Shown one piece after another: positions 1-6,930 of a stretch of 16,305 bases of DNA (positions are counted from its first letter, which is position 1; the number at the start of each line of letters is the position of its first letter). The stretch is from assembly GCA_002501695.1 (NCBI GenBank), contig DANZ01000051.1:1-16305 (forward strand), given 5' to 3'. Position numbers and translations under genes: made by a program. The notes below the pieces were generated by a model. That model was not told the origin of the DNA. It did no database searches and saw nothing but the letters and a program-made list of their open reading frames with translations. The DNA is from Methanolobus sp. UBA474. GTDB taxonomy: Archaea; Halobacteriota; Methanosarcinia; Methanosarcinales; Methanosarcinaceae.

Positions 1-1019
1 TTGGTCTTGGTCTGCCCCTCGAACTGAGGCTCGGTGATCTTGACATTGATGATAGCTGTCAGGCCTTCACGGATATCCTCACCCGAGAGTTTATCCTCAC
101 CCTTTGAAAGCTTGTTCTTCCTGATGTAGTCGTTAGCTACCCTTGTCAGGGCTGCCTTGAAACCTACAAGGTGAGTGCCTCCCTCATGGGTGTTGATATT
201 GTTGGCGAAAGAATACACATACTCTGCGTAATTGTCAGTGTACTGCATGGATATCTCGACAACGGTACCCTCCTTCTCACGCTCGAAGTAGATGGGCGGA
301 TCATGGAGGACATTGCGGTTGTGATTAAGATACTGTACAAAAGAGACTATGCCGCCTTCATACTGGAACACTTCCTGCTGGAGCTCCTCGGCCCTGAGAT
401 CGGATATGGTTATCCTTATTCCCTTGTTAAGGAAAGCAAGCTCACGAAGTCTGATAGCAAGTGTCTCGTAGACGAACTTAGTAGTCTCTAAAATGAGAGC
501 ATCCGGCTTGAAAGTTATCTTCGTGCCCGTACCTGTACTTTCGCCTATTTCCATTACATCATCATGAGGCTTTCCGCGCTCATAGCGCTGGTAGTATGTC
601 TTGCCATCACGCTTGACCTCCGCTTCCAGCCATTCTGAAAGGGCATTGACCACGGAAACACCCACACCGTGAAGGCCGCCGGACACCTTGTAAGTGCTCT
701 TGTCGAATTTTCCTCCTGCATGCAGGATGGTCATTACAACCTCAAGAGCGGATTTCTTATACTTGGGAAGATTCCCGACAGGGATACCTCTGCCATTATC
801 CTGTACAGTAACGGTCCCATCAGCGTTTATAGTCACATCTATCTCGGTACAAAACCCGGCAAGTGCCTCGTCGATACTGTTGTCCACCACTTCGTATACC
901 AGGTGATGAAGTCCCCGGCCGTCGATACTGCCGATATACATACTGGGTCTTTTGCGTACAGCTTCAAGTCCTTCAAGGACCTGAATATTGCTTGCATCAT
1001 AACCCTGTTTTTCTGTCAT
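1..1019 (-). CDS. gyrB: DNA gyrase subunit B, N-terminal part (cut by the window edge)
   Basis: ATPase subunit of the type IIA topoisomerase that introduces negative supercoils, working with GyrA. The start is ATG at 1019, with GGGAG about 11 bases upstream (1031-1035). About 339 codons are visible before the left edge. Seen in the translation: the GHKL ATPase N-box around residues 42-53 (YEVVDNSIDEAL, with the catalytic-type Glu43 and metal-ligand Asn47), the DNGRGIP motif, the GGLHGVG lid, the transducer stretch THEGGTH, and GEDIREGLTAI near the edge. These are hallmark GyrB motifs. ParE/Top6B alternatives are ruled out by the order of motifs and by the real top6B in the same window. The toprim and C-terminal domains lie outside the window. 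Gyrase in Methanosarcinales is understood to be of bacterial origin; the sequence here shows no frameshift or damage. Strand assignment is firm: forward ORFs over this stretch are shadows. Confidence 0.97.
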   Translation of the reverse strand, partial: MTEKQGYDASNIQVLEGLEAVRKRPSMYIGSIDGRGLHHLVYEVVDNSIDEALAGFCTEIDVTINADGTVTVQDNGRGIPVGNLPKYKKSALEVVMTILHAGGKFDKSTYKVSGGLHGVGVSVVNALSEWLEAEVKRDGKTYYQRYERGKPHDDVMEIGESTGTGTKITFKPDALILETTKFVYETLAIRLRELAFLNKGIRITISDLRAEELQQEVFQYEGGIVSFVQYLNHNRNVLHDPPIYFEREKEGTVVEISMQYTDNYAEYVYSFANNINTHEGGTHLVGFKAALTRVANDYIRKNKLSKGEDKLSGEDIREGLTAIINVKITEPQFEGQTKT

Positions 1020-1352
1020 ATTTAGTAAGTCTCCCTTGAAAATAATTTAACATAAAATATGCTATTCACGTTCAAAATGTACACTCGTCCATTCACTCAG
1101 ATTCAGTTAAAGAAAGATTTGTTTCGATTCGCTAGCTTGTCTTTTTCCTTGAGAAATGTTATGCTATCTTATATGCGTTCATGCTTATTAAAGGTTTATA
1201 TAAATTACTTTAAAAAAAACATTCGTCGACATTAATTGAGAAATATGGCCGATCCTTTGTAGAAATATGACCGGAACAGCAAATACCTGCACTTAAACAG
1301 AGGGGAATAATATGAGACATCTTCTCCTGACAGCATGAGGCACAGTTCACTA
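1020..1352. other. Intergenic region upstream of gyrB
   Basis: About 330 bases with no convincing gene. It holds the 3' flank of the gene ending at 1353 and the presumed gyrB promoter and leader. The DNA is AT-rich with a run of eight A residues near 1211-1218. Tiny open frames occur (for example ATG at 1312, with GAGGGG upstream, eight codons long) but nothing suggests a product. No clear hairpin terminator was found by eye. Confidence 0.6.
1195..1204 (-). promoter_or_regulatory. Candidate TATA box for gyrB
   Basis: The palindromic box TTTATATAAA lies at 1195-1204 with a purine-rich BRE-like stretch (AAAGTAA) on its upstream side in minus-strand orientation. Transcription would start near 1174, which gives a leader of about 155 bases before the gyrB ATG. 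A second, weaker AT-rich box (1051-1063) would place the start right at the Shine-Dalgarno, so the distal box is preferred. This is inference from spacing only. Confidence 0.45.
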
Positions 1353-2333
1353 TTAGAACATTTCCAGTTTCCTGCCGATCCCCTTCTCCAGAGCAAGCCT
1401 GTAGACCATGTTCGCAGTCACCAGGTCCTGGATCGCAAGGCCGGTAGAGTCGAATATGGTTATCTCCTCATCAGATTCCCTTCCGGGTCTGATGCCTGCG
1501 ACCAGCTCTCCAAGCTCGGCGTGGATATCGGCTTCTGAGAAAACACCTGTGGAGATGGGCACGTTCACCTCACCGGAATGGGATGCCTGGACGATGTCAT
1601 CGACAACTACCTTTGACCTTTTGAGCAGGGAAGATTCCAGTTCCTGCTTCCCGGCTGCATCGGCACCGATGGCATTGATGTGAGTGCCTTTGCGGATCCA
1701 TTCTGACTTCACGAGAGGGCTCCTGACAGGAGTGGTAGTTACGAGGATATCGCAATCGCACACATCCCTGATGCTGTCAGTGAGGACAATATCGCAATTC
1801 AAGGATTGCTGCATTTCGTTCACAAACGCATCACAACTGCCCGGCTTCCTGCATGTGGTCTTCACCTGCCCGATATCAAAGGACTGCGAAAGCGCGAGCA
1901 GCTGAGTGCGTGCCTGGTCTCCCGTGCCCACCATACCTATTACTGTTGAATCGGGGCGTGCCAGATACTTTGCAGCAACACCGCCGGCCGCGCCTGTGCG
2001 CATGTCTGTCAGGTAGGTCCCGTCCATTATGGCAAGGGGTGCCCCTGTTTCTGTGGAATTGAGCACAACGACGGCCATGACGGTGGGAAGGCCCTTTTCC
2101 CTGTTATCAGGATGTACGTTCACGATCTTGACCCCGGCTATATCCTGCTCCTCCATGAATGACGGCATGGTGCGCAGATCGCCGTTGTGCTCTTTGAAAT
2201 ATAGATAGGACTTTGGAGGCATCTGCACCTTCCTGAGGCCATGCTCCCTGAATCCGGACTCTACGGCCAGCATTGCCGAAGGCATGTCAAGTAAGCTTTT
2301 CACATCGGATTGGTTCAGCCATAATATATCCAT
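1353..2333 (-). CDS. Alanine dehydrogenase / ornithine cyclodeaminase (mu-crystallin) family protein
   Basis: 326-residue NAD(P)-dependent enzyme of the OCD/mu-crystallin family, whose members deaminate L-alanine to pyruvate, cyclise ornithine to proline, or reduce ketimines. The start is ATG at 2333, chosen because GGAG sits 8 bases upstream and the family begins here; the open frame continues upstream without family similarity. Visible motifs: GDLRTMPSF (Arg54, substrate carboxylate), GVKIVNVHP (Lys69, catalytic position), MRTGAAGG (Arg112), the dinucleotide loop GTGDQA at 136-141 in a Rossmann fold, and IGADAAGKQEL (Asp225, catalytic acid position in OCD). Length matches archaeal alanine dehydrogenase of the Archaeoglobus type, which is my preferred reading in an archaeon. 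Motifs alone do not separate alanine dehydrogenase from ornithine cyclodeaminase. It is divergent from the quinone reductase gene. Confidence 0.9.
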   Translation of the reverse strand: MDILWLNQSDVKSLLDMPSAMLAVESGFREHGLRKVQMPPKSYLYFKEHNGDLRTMPSFMEEQDIAGVKIVNVHPDNREKGLPTVMAVVVLNSTETGAPLAIMDGTYLTDMRTGAAGGVAAKYLARPDSTVIGMVGTGDQARTQLLALSQSFDIGQVKTTCRKPGSCDAFVNEMQQSLNCDIVLTDSIRDVCDCDILVTTTPVRSPLVKSEWIRKGTHINAIGADAAGKQELESSLLKRSKVVVDDIVQASHSGEVNVPISTGVFSEADIHAELGELVAGIRPGRESDEEITIFDSTGLAIQDLVTANMVYRLALEKGIGRKLEMF

Positions 2334-2439
2334 AAGAATACTCCGTAACAGATTGCAGGGATTTGAGCACCAATGCATAAGATTATTGTGCATCCAAAAT
2401 GATAAATAGTAAAGATTTATAATAGGTAACGGGGTTAGA
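2334..2439. promoter_or_regulatory. Divergent promoter region
   Basis: 106 bases between the divergent dehydrogenase and quinone-reductase genes. AT-rich TATA-like boxes lie at 2400-2410 and 2416-2424 (TTTATAATA). For the minus gene, a box near 2400-2410 would give a leader of about 40 bases carrying GGAG. For the plus gene, the box at 2401-2409 would give a leader of about 9 bases containing GGGG; the box at 2416-2424 is too close to its ATG. Which box serves which gene is inference. Confidence 0.4.
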
Positions 2440-3099
2440 ATGAACATACTATACATATTTGCACATCCTGAACCGAAGTCCTTCAACTCGGCAATGAAAG
2501 AAGCAGCCTTGAGAACGCTTAACGAGCTGGGCCATGAGGTTAAGCTCTCGGACCTGTTCGCCATGCGATTCAAACCCGTGCTGGACAGGAGCGATTTCCT
2601 GCAGCCTAAAAGGACAGACGTCTTCAACCCATTCCTTGAGCAGATGAATGCCAGCAAGAACGGCACCTTTTCCAGGGATATCATGGATGAGATGGAAAAG
2701 GTCAGATGGGCTGACATGCTGATATTCCAGTTCCCGATCTATTTCACAGGCTTCCCTGCAATGATGAAAGGATGGATAGACAGGATATTTGCTGCAGGCT
2801 TTGCCTTTAACCCTGCGACCCAGAGCGCATATGGCACCGGCCTGCTCAAAGGGAAGAAGGCCATGCTTGTTATGACAGCAGGTGCCGAAGGATCATTATA
2901 TTCAAAGGGAGGCATGCATGGGGACATACATGAACTGCTCAGGTACATGACCCACTGCACGCTTGAGTACACCGGTCTTGAAGTACTGCCGCCGCACATA
3001 ATCTTTGGGGCAGGGAAGATGTCAGAGGAAAGAGTGGACCGGGAAATGCACACCTACACTGCTAAACTGAGATCAGCGGTGCCGTCGGACAGAGAGTAA
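2440..3099 (+). CDS. NAD(P)H:quinone oxidoreductase, flavodoxin-like fold
   Basis: 219-residue protein of the Flavodoxin_2 family (MdaB/KefF/NQO1-like). These enzymes bind FMN or FAD and carry out two-electron reduction of quinones or similar acceptors, usually for redox protection. Visible: the N-terminal strand and nucleotide loop MNILYIFAHPEPKSFNSAM (residues 1-19), with the HPxPxSFN signature; ADMLIFQFPIYFTGFPAMMK and GWIDR (91-115), the characteristic second flavin loop and interface helix; and TAGAEGSLYSKGG, the third cofactor loop. The length is typical and the gene is intact. The preferred electron acceptor in a methanogen is not known. It could equally act on quinone-like xenobiotics or as an accessory of a potassium efflux system, but no such transporter is present here. 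Confidence 0.88.
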   Translation: MNILYIFAHPEPKSFNSAMKEAALRTLNELGHEVKLSDLFAMRFKPVLDRSDFLQPKRTDVFNPFLEQMNASKNGTFSRDIMDEMEKVRWADMLIFQFPIYFTGFPAMMKGWIDRIFAAGFAFNPATQSAYGTGLLKGKKAMLVMTAGAEGSLYSKGGMHGDIHELLRYMTHCTLEYTGLEVLPPHIIFGAGKMSEERVDREMHTYTAKLRSAVPSDRE

Positions 3100-3181
3100 C
3101 TGATCCATGCAGATCCCTGTTTAAATAACATCATCAGAAGATGTGGAATACTTCGATCGTGTTCGCAGTTTAAGCAAATAA

Positions 3182-3187
3182 TTTATA
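3182..3187 (+). promoter_or_regulatory. Candidate TATA box for the lipoprotein gene
   Basis: TTTATA at 3182-3187, preceded by an A-rich stretch. Predicted transcription start is near 3211, leaving a leader of about 20 bases with the Shine-Dalgarno AGGGAG at 3221-3226, four bases before the ATG at 3231. Spacing is textbook for an archaeal promoter, but not tested. Confidence 0.5.
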
Positions 3188-3230
3188 CACTGATGTCAGT
3201 AGTATTATTGCTAAAGAAAGAGGGAGAGAG

Positions 3231-3713
3231 ATGAAAAGCAACGGGAACACAATGATGGGGATCATGGTCTTGATCGTGATAGTTATAGTTGCGGTCACTA
3301 CACTTTCTATGGGATGTTCCGAGAACATCGATAATACTGATGGCGGAAATAATACTAACGGCAGCATCGGCCAGGATGATGGATATATATACGGCAGCGC
3401 CACGGTCGAAGAGGTTGACATAAGGATACTTGAATCCTTTCCTGTACAGGTGCATGTAACTGCCAGTGGATATCTTCCTGATGGCTGTACCGTTATAAAT
3501 GAGAACGCCACCACTGTGCAAAGAGAAGGGAACACTTTCAACGTATACCTTGAAACGATGCGTCCAAAAGAGGCAATATGCACAGAGGCTCTTGTGCCCT
3601 TTGAACAGAACATCCCCCTGGATGTGTATGGGCTTGAGAGGGGCACTTACATAGTCAATGTAAATGGAGTTGAGGGAACTTTCGAACTGGCAACGGATAA
3701 CATCCTGCAGTAA
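3231..3713 (+). CDS. Secreted or lipid-anchored protein of unknown function
   Basis: 160 residues. A hydrophobic segment at about 10-27 is followed by Cys29 in a degenerate lipobox-like context (SMGC), then a low-complexity Asn/Gly/Asp linker (30-52), then a compact beta-rich domain (about 57-155). This suggests an extracytoplasmic domain tethered to the membrane. The domain has two Cys (86 in LPDGC, 117 in AICTEAL) that could form a disulfide, and ends with GTYIVNVNGVEGTFEL, a typical beta-sandwich closing hairpin. From memory, similar domains with the ESFPVQV, LPDGC and CTEALVPFE blocks occur in bacterial and archaeal lipoproteins, but I cannot name a function. The start is supported by AGGGAG four bases upstream and a TATA box 45 bases upstream. 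It stands as a single gene, convergent with the response regulator. Confidence 0.75.
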   Translation: MKSNGNTMMGIMVLIVIVIVAVTTLSMGCSENIDNTDGGNNTNGSIGQDDGYIYGSATVEEVDIRILESFPVQVHVTASGYLPDGCTVINENATTVQREGNTFNVYLETMRPKEAICTEALVPFEQNIPLDVYGLERGTYIVNVNGVEGTFELATDNILQ

Positions 3714-3749
3714 TGAATATTCCCTTTATTTTCATACATCTCATATATC

Positions 3750-4124
3750 TCACAATGCAGATCTGCTTACATAGTATTGTATCTTGTTCCAGAAGCTCTT
3801 AATATCGATAGGCTTGGAGATATAATCGGTGCATCCGGCTTCTATAAAGCGCTCATGGTCACCCCTCATGGAGTGGGCCGTTAAAGCTATCACGGGGATA
3901 TCCTTTGTGACATCATCTTCCTTAAAGTAGGAAAGCAGCTCAAGCCCATCCATTTTCGGCAGCTGCATATCAAGCAGGATGAGGCTGAATTGTCCTGTTT
4001 TGACCTTCTCGAGTGCAGCGAACCCGTCTTCGGCCTGCACCACACTGTAGCCGCGTGCCTCCAGCAGGTCAACCGTCAGTTCCATATTTACGGGATTATC
4101 TTCAATTACTAGTATCTGCGCCAT
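3750..4124 (-). CDS. Single-domain response regulator (REC domain only)
   Basis: 124-residue stand-alone receiver domain, like CheY or DivK, which takes a phosphate from a histidine kinase and passes the signal on by protein contact. Visible: acidic pair Glu8-Asp9, phospho-acceptor Asp52 in LILLDMQLPKMDG, switch Thr82 in IALTAH, and Lys104 in ISKPID. All key residues are intact. There is no output domain. GAGG lies a few bases before the ATG at 4124. No histidine kinase is adjacent, so the partner must be encoded elsewhere. The MQLPKMDGLELL and SKPID blocks resemble receivers of hybrid kinases, so it may act in a phosphorelay. It is divergent from the CinA-adenylyltransferase fusion and convergent with the lipoprotein gene. 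Confidence 0.93.
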   Translation of the reverse strand: MAQILVIEDNPVNMELTVDLLEARGYSVVQAEDGFAALEKVKTGQFSLILLDMQLPKMDGLELLSYFKEDDVTKDIPVIALTAHSMRGDHERFIEAGCTDYISKPIDIKSFWNKIQYYVSRSAL

Positions 4125-4248
4125 TTTTCCTCATTCTGCAGATGTTAATCTTACTGATATGATCTGAAGTATGTATGTGTATTTAATAAATACGAATATA
4201 TAACTATCGCCTTTATATTAAAAAAACCTTTGGTATCTGCTTCACTTC

Positions 4249-4255
4249 TTATATA
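4249..4255 (+). promoter_or_regulatory. Candidate TATA box for the CinA-adenylyltransferase gene
   Basis: TTATATA at 4249-4255 would give transcription from about 4278 and a leader of about 70 bases. The leader or its edge contains short inverted repeats: GGACC/GGTCC (4257-4261 with 4276-4280) and ATGCTT/AAGCAT (4296-4301 with 4309-4314, 7-base loop). AGGTG lies 8 bases before the ATG at 4349. The intergenic stretch 4125-4348 also has AT-rich boxes near 4190-4205 that may serve the divergent response regulator. Confidence 0.4.
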
Positions 4256-4348
4256 CGGACCCATCCGCCAGAAGCGGTCCGGCCACGGATATGATATGCT
4301 TAACTAAAAAGCATCACATATTATCCATACAGGATTGCAGGTGTCCCT

Positions 4349-5551
4349 ATGGAAAACAACAGCGGCATTACAGAAAATGATGTTTCGGTCATGGTAGGAC
4401 GCATACATGCATCTCCTTACATGGTGGTACTTTCCATAACCGGCGGAGGAACCGGAGCTATCGGGGAGATCCTCAGGCATGGAAGGGGATCAGCGACTTT
4501 GATCGAAGCCATCGTGCCCTATCATGAAAACGCGCTAAAGGATCTTATCGGGAAGGAGCCTGATAAATACTGTTCAGTGGAAACGGCAAGGGAAATGGCA
4601 ATGGTTGCTTTCAAAAGAGCTCTGGAAATAACCAAGGCCCGAAAAGGCATCAGGACCGAAGATGTGATCGGCATGGGAGCGACCTGCAAGCTGGCCAGGG
4701 CGGGCGAGCGGGGAGATAGAAGACATGAGATCCATTTTGCTTCACAGTCCCTCTTAAGGACAACCGCTTCCAGCCTGACGTTAGTGCAGGACAGGACCAG
4801 GGAAGAGGAAGAGGACATGGCATCCATGTTCATACTCTGCAGTATAGCAAAGCTCTGCGAAGTGCAAGCTATAAGCCCTGATGCCTTTATTCCAATACCC
4901 GAACAGCAGCTGCTGAAAGAGAAAAGCGCCTCTGCCAGCCGTGAGATAGGACAGATGCTTTCAGGCATTCTTATGGATAAAGACAGAAGCTATAAAAAAA
5001 GCAGCATAGTCATTCAAAAAGAAAAAGGCATACCAGCTGGCCCTCTTATAGTCTTTGCGGGCTCATTTAATCCTTTCCACAAGAATCATGCAAACATGGC
5101 AAAGATAGCTTATGAGAAGTACGGGTCGCCGGTGATATTTGAGATATCGCTTGCAAATGTCGATAAGCCGCCGATTGACTTCATCTCCCTGGAAAACAGG
5201 ATCTGCTCCTTGAGAGCTTATATGAATGAGGATTTCTTCGGACGTATCTGCCTGACAGACGCGCCCCTCTTTGCAGAGAAGGCTTTACTGTTCCCGGATT
5301 CCCGCTTCCTGGTCGGCTATGATACTCTGAACCGTATTTTCAATGAAAGGTATTATCGAGAAGGAGAGAACAGGTCCTCACTGCTGGAACATTTCAGGAG
5401 ATGCAATATACGGTTCCTCATATTTCACAGGCAGGACGTCGAACTTTCTATAGAGGAAGATGTCCTTGAGATATGTGACATAATACCCCATGATACATAC
5501 ACGGACGACGGCACATCATCCACGCAGCTGAGGAGATCAGGCAACTCATGA
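4349..5551 (+). CDS. Fusion of CinA/PncC-like domain and nucleotidyltransferase (NMN/NaMN adenylyltransferase-like)
   Basis: 400 residues with two enzyme-like parts. Residues about 13-172 resemble the CinA C-terminal domain, whose best-known members (PncC) deamidate NMN to nicotinate mononucleotide: Ser29 in VVLSITGGGTGAI, PYHENALKDL with Tyr58 and Lys64, SVETAREMA, and a GMGATCKLAR block. Residues about 232-400 are an HIGH-type nucleotidyltransferase: GSFNPFHKNH at 238-247 (the usual GxFxPxHxGH with Asn246 in place of Gly) and the C-terminal SSTQLRR at 390-396, equivalent to ISSTxIR. A linker of about 60 residues joins them. If both parts are active, the protein could convert NMN to NaMN and adenylylate it, or cap another nucleotide; this is inference. 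I recall CinA-like plus nucleotidyltransferase fusions in plants and some microbes, with unsettled function. AGGTG precedes the ATG. Confidence 0.8.
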   Translation: MENNSGITENDVSVMVGRIHASPYMVVLSITGGGTGAIGEILRHGRGSATLIEAIVPYHENALKDLIGKEPDKYCSVETAREMAMVAFKRALEITKARKGIRTEDVIGMGATCKLARAGERGDRRHEIHFASQSLLRTTASSLTLVQDRTREEEEDMASMFILCSIAKLCEVQAISPDAFIPIPEQQLLKEKSASASREIGQMLSGILMDKDRSYKKSSIVIQKEKGIPAGPLIVFAGSFNPFHKNHANMAKIAYEKYGSPVIFEISLANVDKPPIDFISLENRICSLRAYMNEDFFGRICLTDAPLFAEKALLFPDSRFLVGYDTLNRIFNERYYREGENRSSLLEHFRRCNIRFLIFHRQDVELSIEEDVLEICDIIPHDTYTDDGTSSTQLRRSGNS

Positions 5552-5570
5552 AAGGGTGCCTGTTGAAAGG

Positions 5571-5984
5571 TCAGACATACCTTACGCCGCAGACCTTATA
5601 AAAAGAAGGATTGCCTCTTGACTCATAGGCTTGCATAATATCGCTGTCCAAGGCCCTACCCAGCTTGTGCAATATCTGCTGCGCCTCGAGAATCCTTTCC
5701 AATTCCATCTTTTCCCATTCTTCGCAGGAAATGAAATCAAGGGTTGTTTTAAGCAGGCAAAACTCTTCAGAAGACAGGCATGAATCAAAACTTGCGCAGT
5801 AAGAGATATCTTTGTATTCACTGCTTCCCCGGGAGATCATATCCTCGAGTATGCTGCCGTTCATCTCACATGCGAACTTGTGGTGAGAAGGAACAACGTC
5901 CTTTTTATGATAATGAACTTCGGCAAGGAACAGGAACCTTTCACATTCATATATCCATTCCCTTAAACTATAGAGAGTATTCAT
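5571..5984 (-). CDS. Uncharacterised Cys-rich soluble protein
   Basis: 137 residues from ATG at 5984; a TTG start at 5996 would add four residues. I do not recognise the family. It has seven Cys spread over the length, no transmembrane segment, a mostly helical and acidic character, and a Glu-rich stretch (SCEEWEKMELERILEAQQ). Cys spacing does not form a clear zinc finger. The ATG overlaps the stop of a 7-codon leader ORF as ATGA, which suggests coupled translation; no good Shine-Dalgarno lies directly before the ATG. It ends 19 bases after the plus-strand fusion gene, in convergent orientation. It may be restricted to related methanogens. Confidence 0.6.
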   Translation of the reverse strand: MNTLYSLREWIYECERFLFLAEVHYHKKDVVPSHHKFACEMNGSILEDMISRGSSEYKDISYCASFDSCLSSEEFCLLKTTLDFISCEEWEKMELERILEAQQILHKLGRALDSDIMQAYESRGNPSFYKVCGVRYV

Positions 5985-6004
5985 ACCATTGCCCAAAAGG
6001 ACAT
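5981..6004 (-). CDS. Putative 7-codon leader ORF overlapping the next gene
   Basis: ATG at 6004 is preceded by a perfect GGAGG (6009-6013) with four bases of spacing, the best Shine-Dalgarno in this stretch. The frame reads MSFWAMV and stops at 5981-5983, where TGA overlaps the ATG at 5984 of the downstream gene (ATGA). This is the layout of translational coupling. The alternative is that GGAGG serves the TTG at 5996 at a spacing of 12, in which case the leader ORF is accidental. Confidence 0.35.
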   Translation of the reverse strand: MSFWAMV

Positions 6005-6306
6005 AGGGCCTCCAAATATAAAAATGTAACTAATACAAAGCAGGAGCAACTATATTTGTAGTTTTATGCCGATGTAAGAAAGATCAGACATTGTTTAAGC
6101 ATAGCACATACCTGTATGACCTTTCTGTATGAGCATTCTTAAAGATCATACAACTTGTAGAAACCAGAAGCTGTAGCCGTACACACCAAAGAGGATTAGA
6201 TGATGAATATATGCATATATGAATATTAAGACATATACAACAACATACGGCTTTCAAAAGAGAACAATGATCAATGACAAAAATATGATTGCCAGAGCTG
6301 CCTGCA
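5997..6306. other. Intergenic region with palindrome
   Basis: About 300 bases between two minus-strand genes. Near 6051-6057 there is an AT-rich box (AAATATA on the minus strand) that would start transcription about 6028, just before the GGAGG at 6009-6013. The octamer CTGTATGA is repeated twice near 6113-6132. A 14-bp perfect palindrome lies at 6207-6220. No convincing gene longer than about 20 codons was seen here besides the leader ORF. Confidence 0.5.
6207..6220. repeat. 14-bp perfect palindrome
   Basis: ATATATGCATATAT is self-complementary over 14 bases and is followed by GAATATT. It lies 87 bases past the end of the membrane-protein gene (6307) and about 220 bases before the start of the next minus-strand gene. 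It could be a protein-binding site or a chance feature of AT-rich DNA. Confidence 0.4.
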
Positions 6307-6819
6307 CTATTTGACCCGTAAGCCGGATGATATAGCCGCCCCCAGCTCTTCAGGCTTTTGTGAACCTACCATCAATTTACCGCCATCCATGAACCCGATC
6401 AAAACTCCCCTGTTGCCACTTACATTATAAGCCGTTCCTTTCAAGCCATAGCGTATGCCCCAGCCACCATAGTCCCTTATAGGCCGGTATGTAAGTATAT
6501 CGTATGACCGGATGCTGTCAAATGAAAAACGCCTCCAGGACCTGTGCAGCGGATAGAAGCGGACATACAGGCCATCGCTGCGAACTTCTGTTATCAGGCG
6601 CAGAGATGCCATGAACAGGGGGAACAGTACGCCAACAAAGATCCAGATCAGCAATACCCCGTTATCGGAGGCCGGGTTACTGCCAAATGGTCTTTTAAAT
6701 ACCAGTTGCTCTATCACAGAATACCAGGCTATTGCGGCAGGCAGGAGAACAAGTATCCATATCCATAACTGGTTGAATCTCTGCTCCTCCCTGAAAAGAG
6801 TATAGCTGCCCGAACTCAT
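6307..6819 (-). CDS. Uncharacterised membrane protein with two N-terminal helices and a PH-like C-terminal domain
   Basis: 170 residues. Two hydrophobic segments at about 18-38 and 56-77 are followed by a cytoplasmic beta-rich part containing VRSDGLYVRFYPLHRSW, SIRSYDILTYRPIRDYGGWG, the strongly patterned GIRYGLKGTAYNVSGNRGV, and a final GSQKPEELGAAI helix. The arrangement of two helices then a small domain resembles bacterial PH-like membrane proteins (YdbT/YvbH-type folds); that is inference and I cannot assign a function. The ATG at 6819 has no Shine-Dalgarno, but a TATA-like palindrome (6841-6850) sits 26 bases upstream, so a leaderless transcript is likely. It is divergent from cutA. Confidence 0.75.
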   Translation of the reverse strand: MSSGSYTLFREEQRFNQLWIWILVLLPAAIAWYSVIEQLVFKRPFGSNPASDNGVLLIWIFVGVLFPLFMASLRLITEVRSDGLYVRFYPLHRSWRRFSFDSIRSYDILTYRPIRDYGGWGIRYGLKGTAYNVSGNRGVLIGFMDGGKLMVGSQKPEELGAAISSGLRVK

Positions 6820-6840
6820 GTAATGTCATTGAGAAGCTCT

Positions 6841-6902
6841 ATTATATAATTCTTCCTTTATAGTGATCCTTCTGCCAACAGATCCCTGCAATGGGTTTAT
6901 AA
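6841..6902. promoter_or_regulatory. Divergent promoters of the membrane protein and cutA
   Basis: ATTATATAAT, a 10-bp palindrome at 6841-6850, would start minus-strand transcription at about 6820, one base before the ATG at 6819 (leaderless). On the plus strand TTTATAA at 6896-6902 would start transcription at about 6925, leaving about six bases before cutA; an upstream alternative, CTTTATAG near 6856-6863, would give a 45-base leader that includes GGGAGAG at 6910-6916. Positions are from the standard 25-27 base spacing and are untested. Confidence 0.45.
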
Positions 6903-6930
6903 CTGAAACGGGAGAGAAATTATTGATAAT

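Noticed and set aside
171..1025. Forward-strand ORFs of 70-118 codons
   Set aside because: They lie wholly over gyrB, whose minus-strand translation shows unmistakable GHKL and transducer motifs; they are antisense shadows.
1312..1338. Eight-codon ORF with GAGGGG upstream
   Set aside because: Very short, not coupled to any downstream gene on the plus strand, and no other supporting signal.
2334..2717. N-terminal extension of the dehydrogenase ORF to 454 residues
   Set aside because: The extra 128 residues run antisense to the quinone reductase and show no family similarity; ATG 2333 has a Shine-Dalgarno and fits family length.
3170..3646. 158-codon minus-strand ORF over the lipoprotein gene
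   Set aside because: The plus-strand frame has a promoter, Shine-Dalgarno, signal-like segment and patterned domain; the minus frame is Ser/Pro/Ile-rich without pattern.
4257..4314. Short inverted repeats in the leader of the CinA fusion, considered as a riboswitch
   Set aside because: Stems are only 4-6 bp and no known riboswitch core was recognised; left as a note in the promoter entry.
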